Positions 50,893-51,543 of a stretch of 51,543 nucleotides of DNA are shown here, piece after piece. Source of the DNA: Comamonadaceae bacterium UBA4962 (GTDB lineage: Bacteria > Pseudomonadota > Gammaproteobacteria > Burkholderiales > Burkholderiaceae_C); contig DHAE01000017.1 in assembly GCA_002397315.1 (NCBI GenBank), positions 1 to 51,543 on the forward strand. Direction: 5' to 3'. The number at the start of each line of letters is the position of its first letter. The first letter of the stretch is position 1. A program made the position numbers and the translations under genes. The notes under the pieces are model-generated. The model did not search any database, was not told the DNA's origin, and worked only from the letters and a program-made list of their open reading frames with translations.

Positions 50893-51543
50893 ATGATTTC
50901 TTTTCGGCACATGAAGCTGGGCACCCTGCTCGGCCTGGGTTTCGCCCTCGTCATTCTTCTGGGCGTGTTGCAGGCCGGCATCGCCCGGCTCCGGCTGGAT
51001 TCGGTCAGCCATGACATCGACTCGCTCACCTCCGACCGCATCGGCAAGGTGCTCCTCGTGCAAGAGGTCCGCGACAACGTGAACCTCGTGGCGCGCGCGC
51101 TGCGCAACATGGCGCTGCTGGACGAAGCGCCGCAGATCGCGGAGGAAAAGCGCCGCATCGACGGCGCCACCGCGCGCAACACGGAAATCTTCGCGCAGCT
51201 GGAAAAGAGCATCGCCACGCCGAACGGACGCACGCTGCTGGCCAAGCTCCTGCAGGTTCGTGTGCCCTATACCGCCTCGGTGAGCAAGGCGGCCGAACTC
51301 GCGCAACAGAACGACAAAACGGCCGCGCGGACCCTGCTCCTGCAGGAGGTGCGCACCCTGCAGGGCCAGTACTTCGGCGCGCTCGACGAGCTGAGTGCCT
51401 ACCAGCAACGGCTGATGGCGGATACGGGTGCGGAAGCGAAAAGGGAAGCCGGCAGCGCCGCATCGCTGGTCCTGCTGCTGGCGCTGCTGTCGGCGGCGCT
51501 GGGCGCGCTGGTGGCCTGGGCCATCACGCGGCGCGTGAAGGGC
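50893..51543 (+). CDS. Methyl-accepting chemotaxis protein (3' end cut)
   Basis: The first 217 codons are in the window. The protein opens with a basic start and a helix at about residues 10-32 (LGTLLGLGFALVILLGVLQAG). A periplasmic four-helix-bundle sensor (about 33-185) includes VREVRDNVNLVARALRNMALLDEAPQIAEEKRRIDG-like helices. A second helix, from about 190, ends in WAITRRVKG, the entry to HAMP. This is the standard 4HB receptor plan seen repeatedly in Comamonadaceae; the signalling domain lies beyond the edge. GGAAG precedes ATG 50893. Upstream, TTGATC (about 50777) and GAATAG, 17 bases apart, are a weak promoter candidate. Confidence 0.9.
   Translation, partial: MISFRHMKLGTLLGLGFALVILLGVLQAGIARLRLDSVSHDIDSLTSDRIGKVLLVQEVRDNVNLVARALRNMALLDEAPQIAEEKRRIDGATARNTEIFAQLEKSIATPNGRTLLAKLLQVRVPYTASVSKAAELAQQNDKTAARTLLLQEVRTLQGQYFGALDELSAYQQRLMADTGAEAKREAGSAASLVLLLALLSAALGALVAWAITRRVKG

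Overview
The window reads as a chromosomal segment of a very GC-rich betaproteobacterium, most probably a Comamonadaceae member close to plant-associated Acidovorax/Paracidovorax. This rests on codon use, the gene families present (Bug/TctC receptors, a Grx-type ars operon, a conserved hemE-priA pair, DUF2145 and YiaA/B proteins) and a perfect Hrp-regulon PIP box in front of a chaperone/effector-like gene pair. The species call is inference. I saw no rRNA, tRNA, CRISPR array, prophage or intact insertion sequence.

Layout. 1-2941: the end of an ion antiporter gene, then tctB and a frameshifted tctA. 2961-8319: a LysR regulator divergent from an MDR oxidoreductase, an AlaX editing protein and a DsbD/ScsB-like thiol reductase. 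8377-10317: a TetR/MFS divergent pair with two matched operators. 10499-11884: a lone, low-GC PD-(D/E)XK protein. 11898-14901: an SUMF1-fold lipoprotein-like or secreted protein and a terC-small ORF-DUF2062 operon whose leader holds an upstream ORF and a terminator-like hairpin. 15189-17533: an NhaR-like regulator, a nucleotidyltransferase joined to a sulfatase-gene remnant, and a RelE/ParE-type toxin with its antitoxin. 17602-20663: a sulfatase, a Bug receptor and a divergent MarR regulator. 20727-24727: hemE and priA, separated by about 700 bases without a gene that carry four perfect DnaA boxes.

24740-27657 holds the most striking locus: a PIP box, a small acidic chaperone-like gene and a 763-residue unknown protein in an ATGA-overlapped operon, as expected for a type III secretion effector with its chaperone. 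27698-36002: an AEC transporter, rep-(small envelope protein)-pldA in overlapping genes, a conserved unknown gene, UspA, tgt and a GST. 36048-38620: a short-chain dehydrogenase and a membrane chemoreceptor. 38858-41740: arsR-arsB-arsC-arsH with an ArsR operator.

41890-45608: a soluble chemoreceptor with tandem PAS domains, translationally coupled to a protein with three CheW-like domains. 45723-48878: a coiled-coil zinc-ribbon membrane protein and a three-gene envelope cluster. 49096-51543: a large secreted unknown protein and the start of another chemoreceptor, cut by the window edge.

Many long open frames lie opposite or inside these genes. They are normal for such high GC and were left out.
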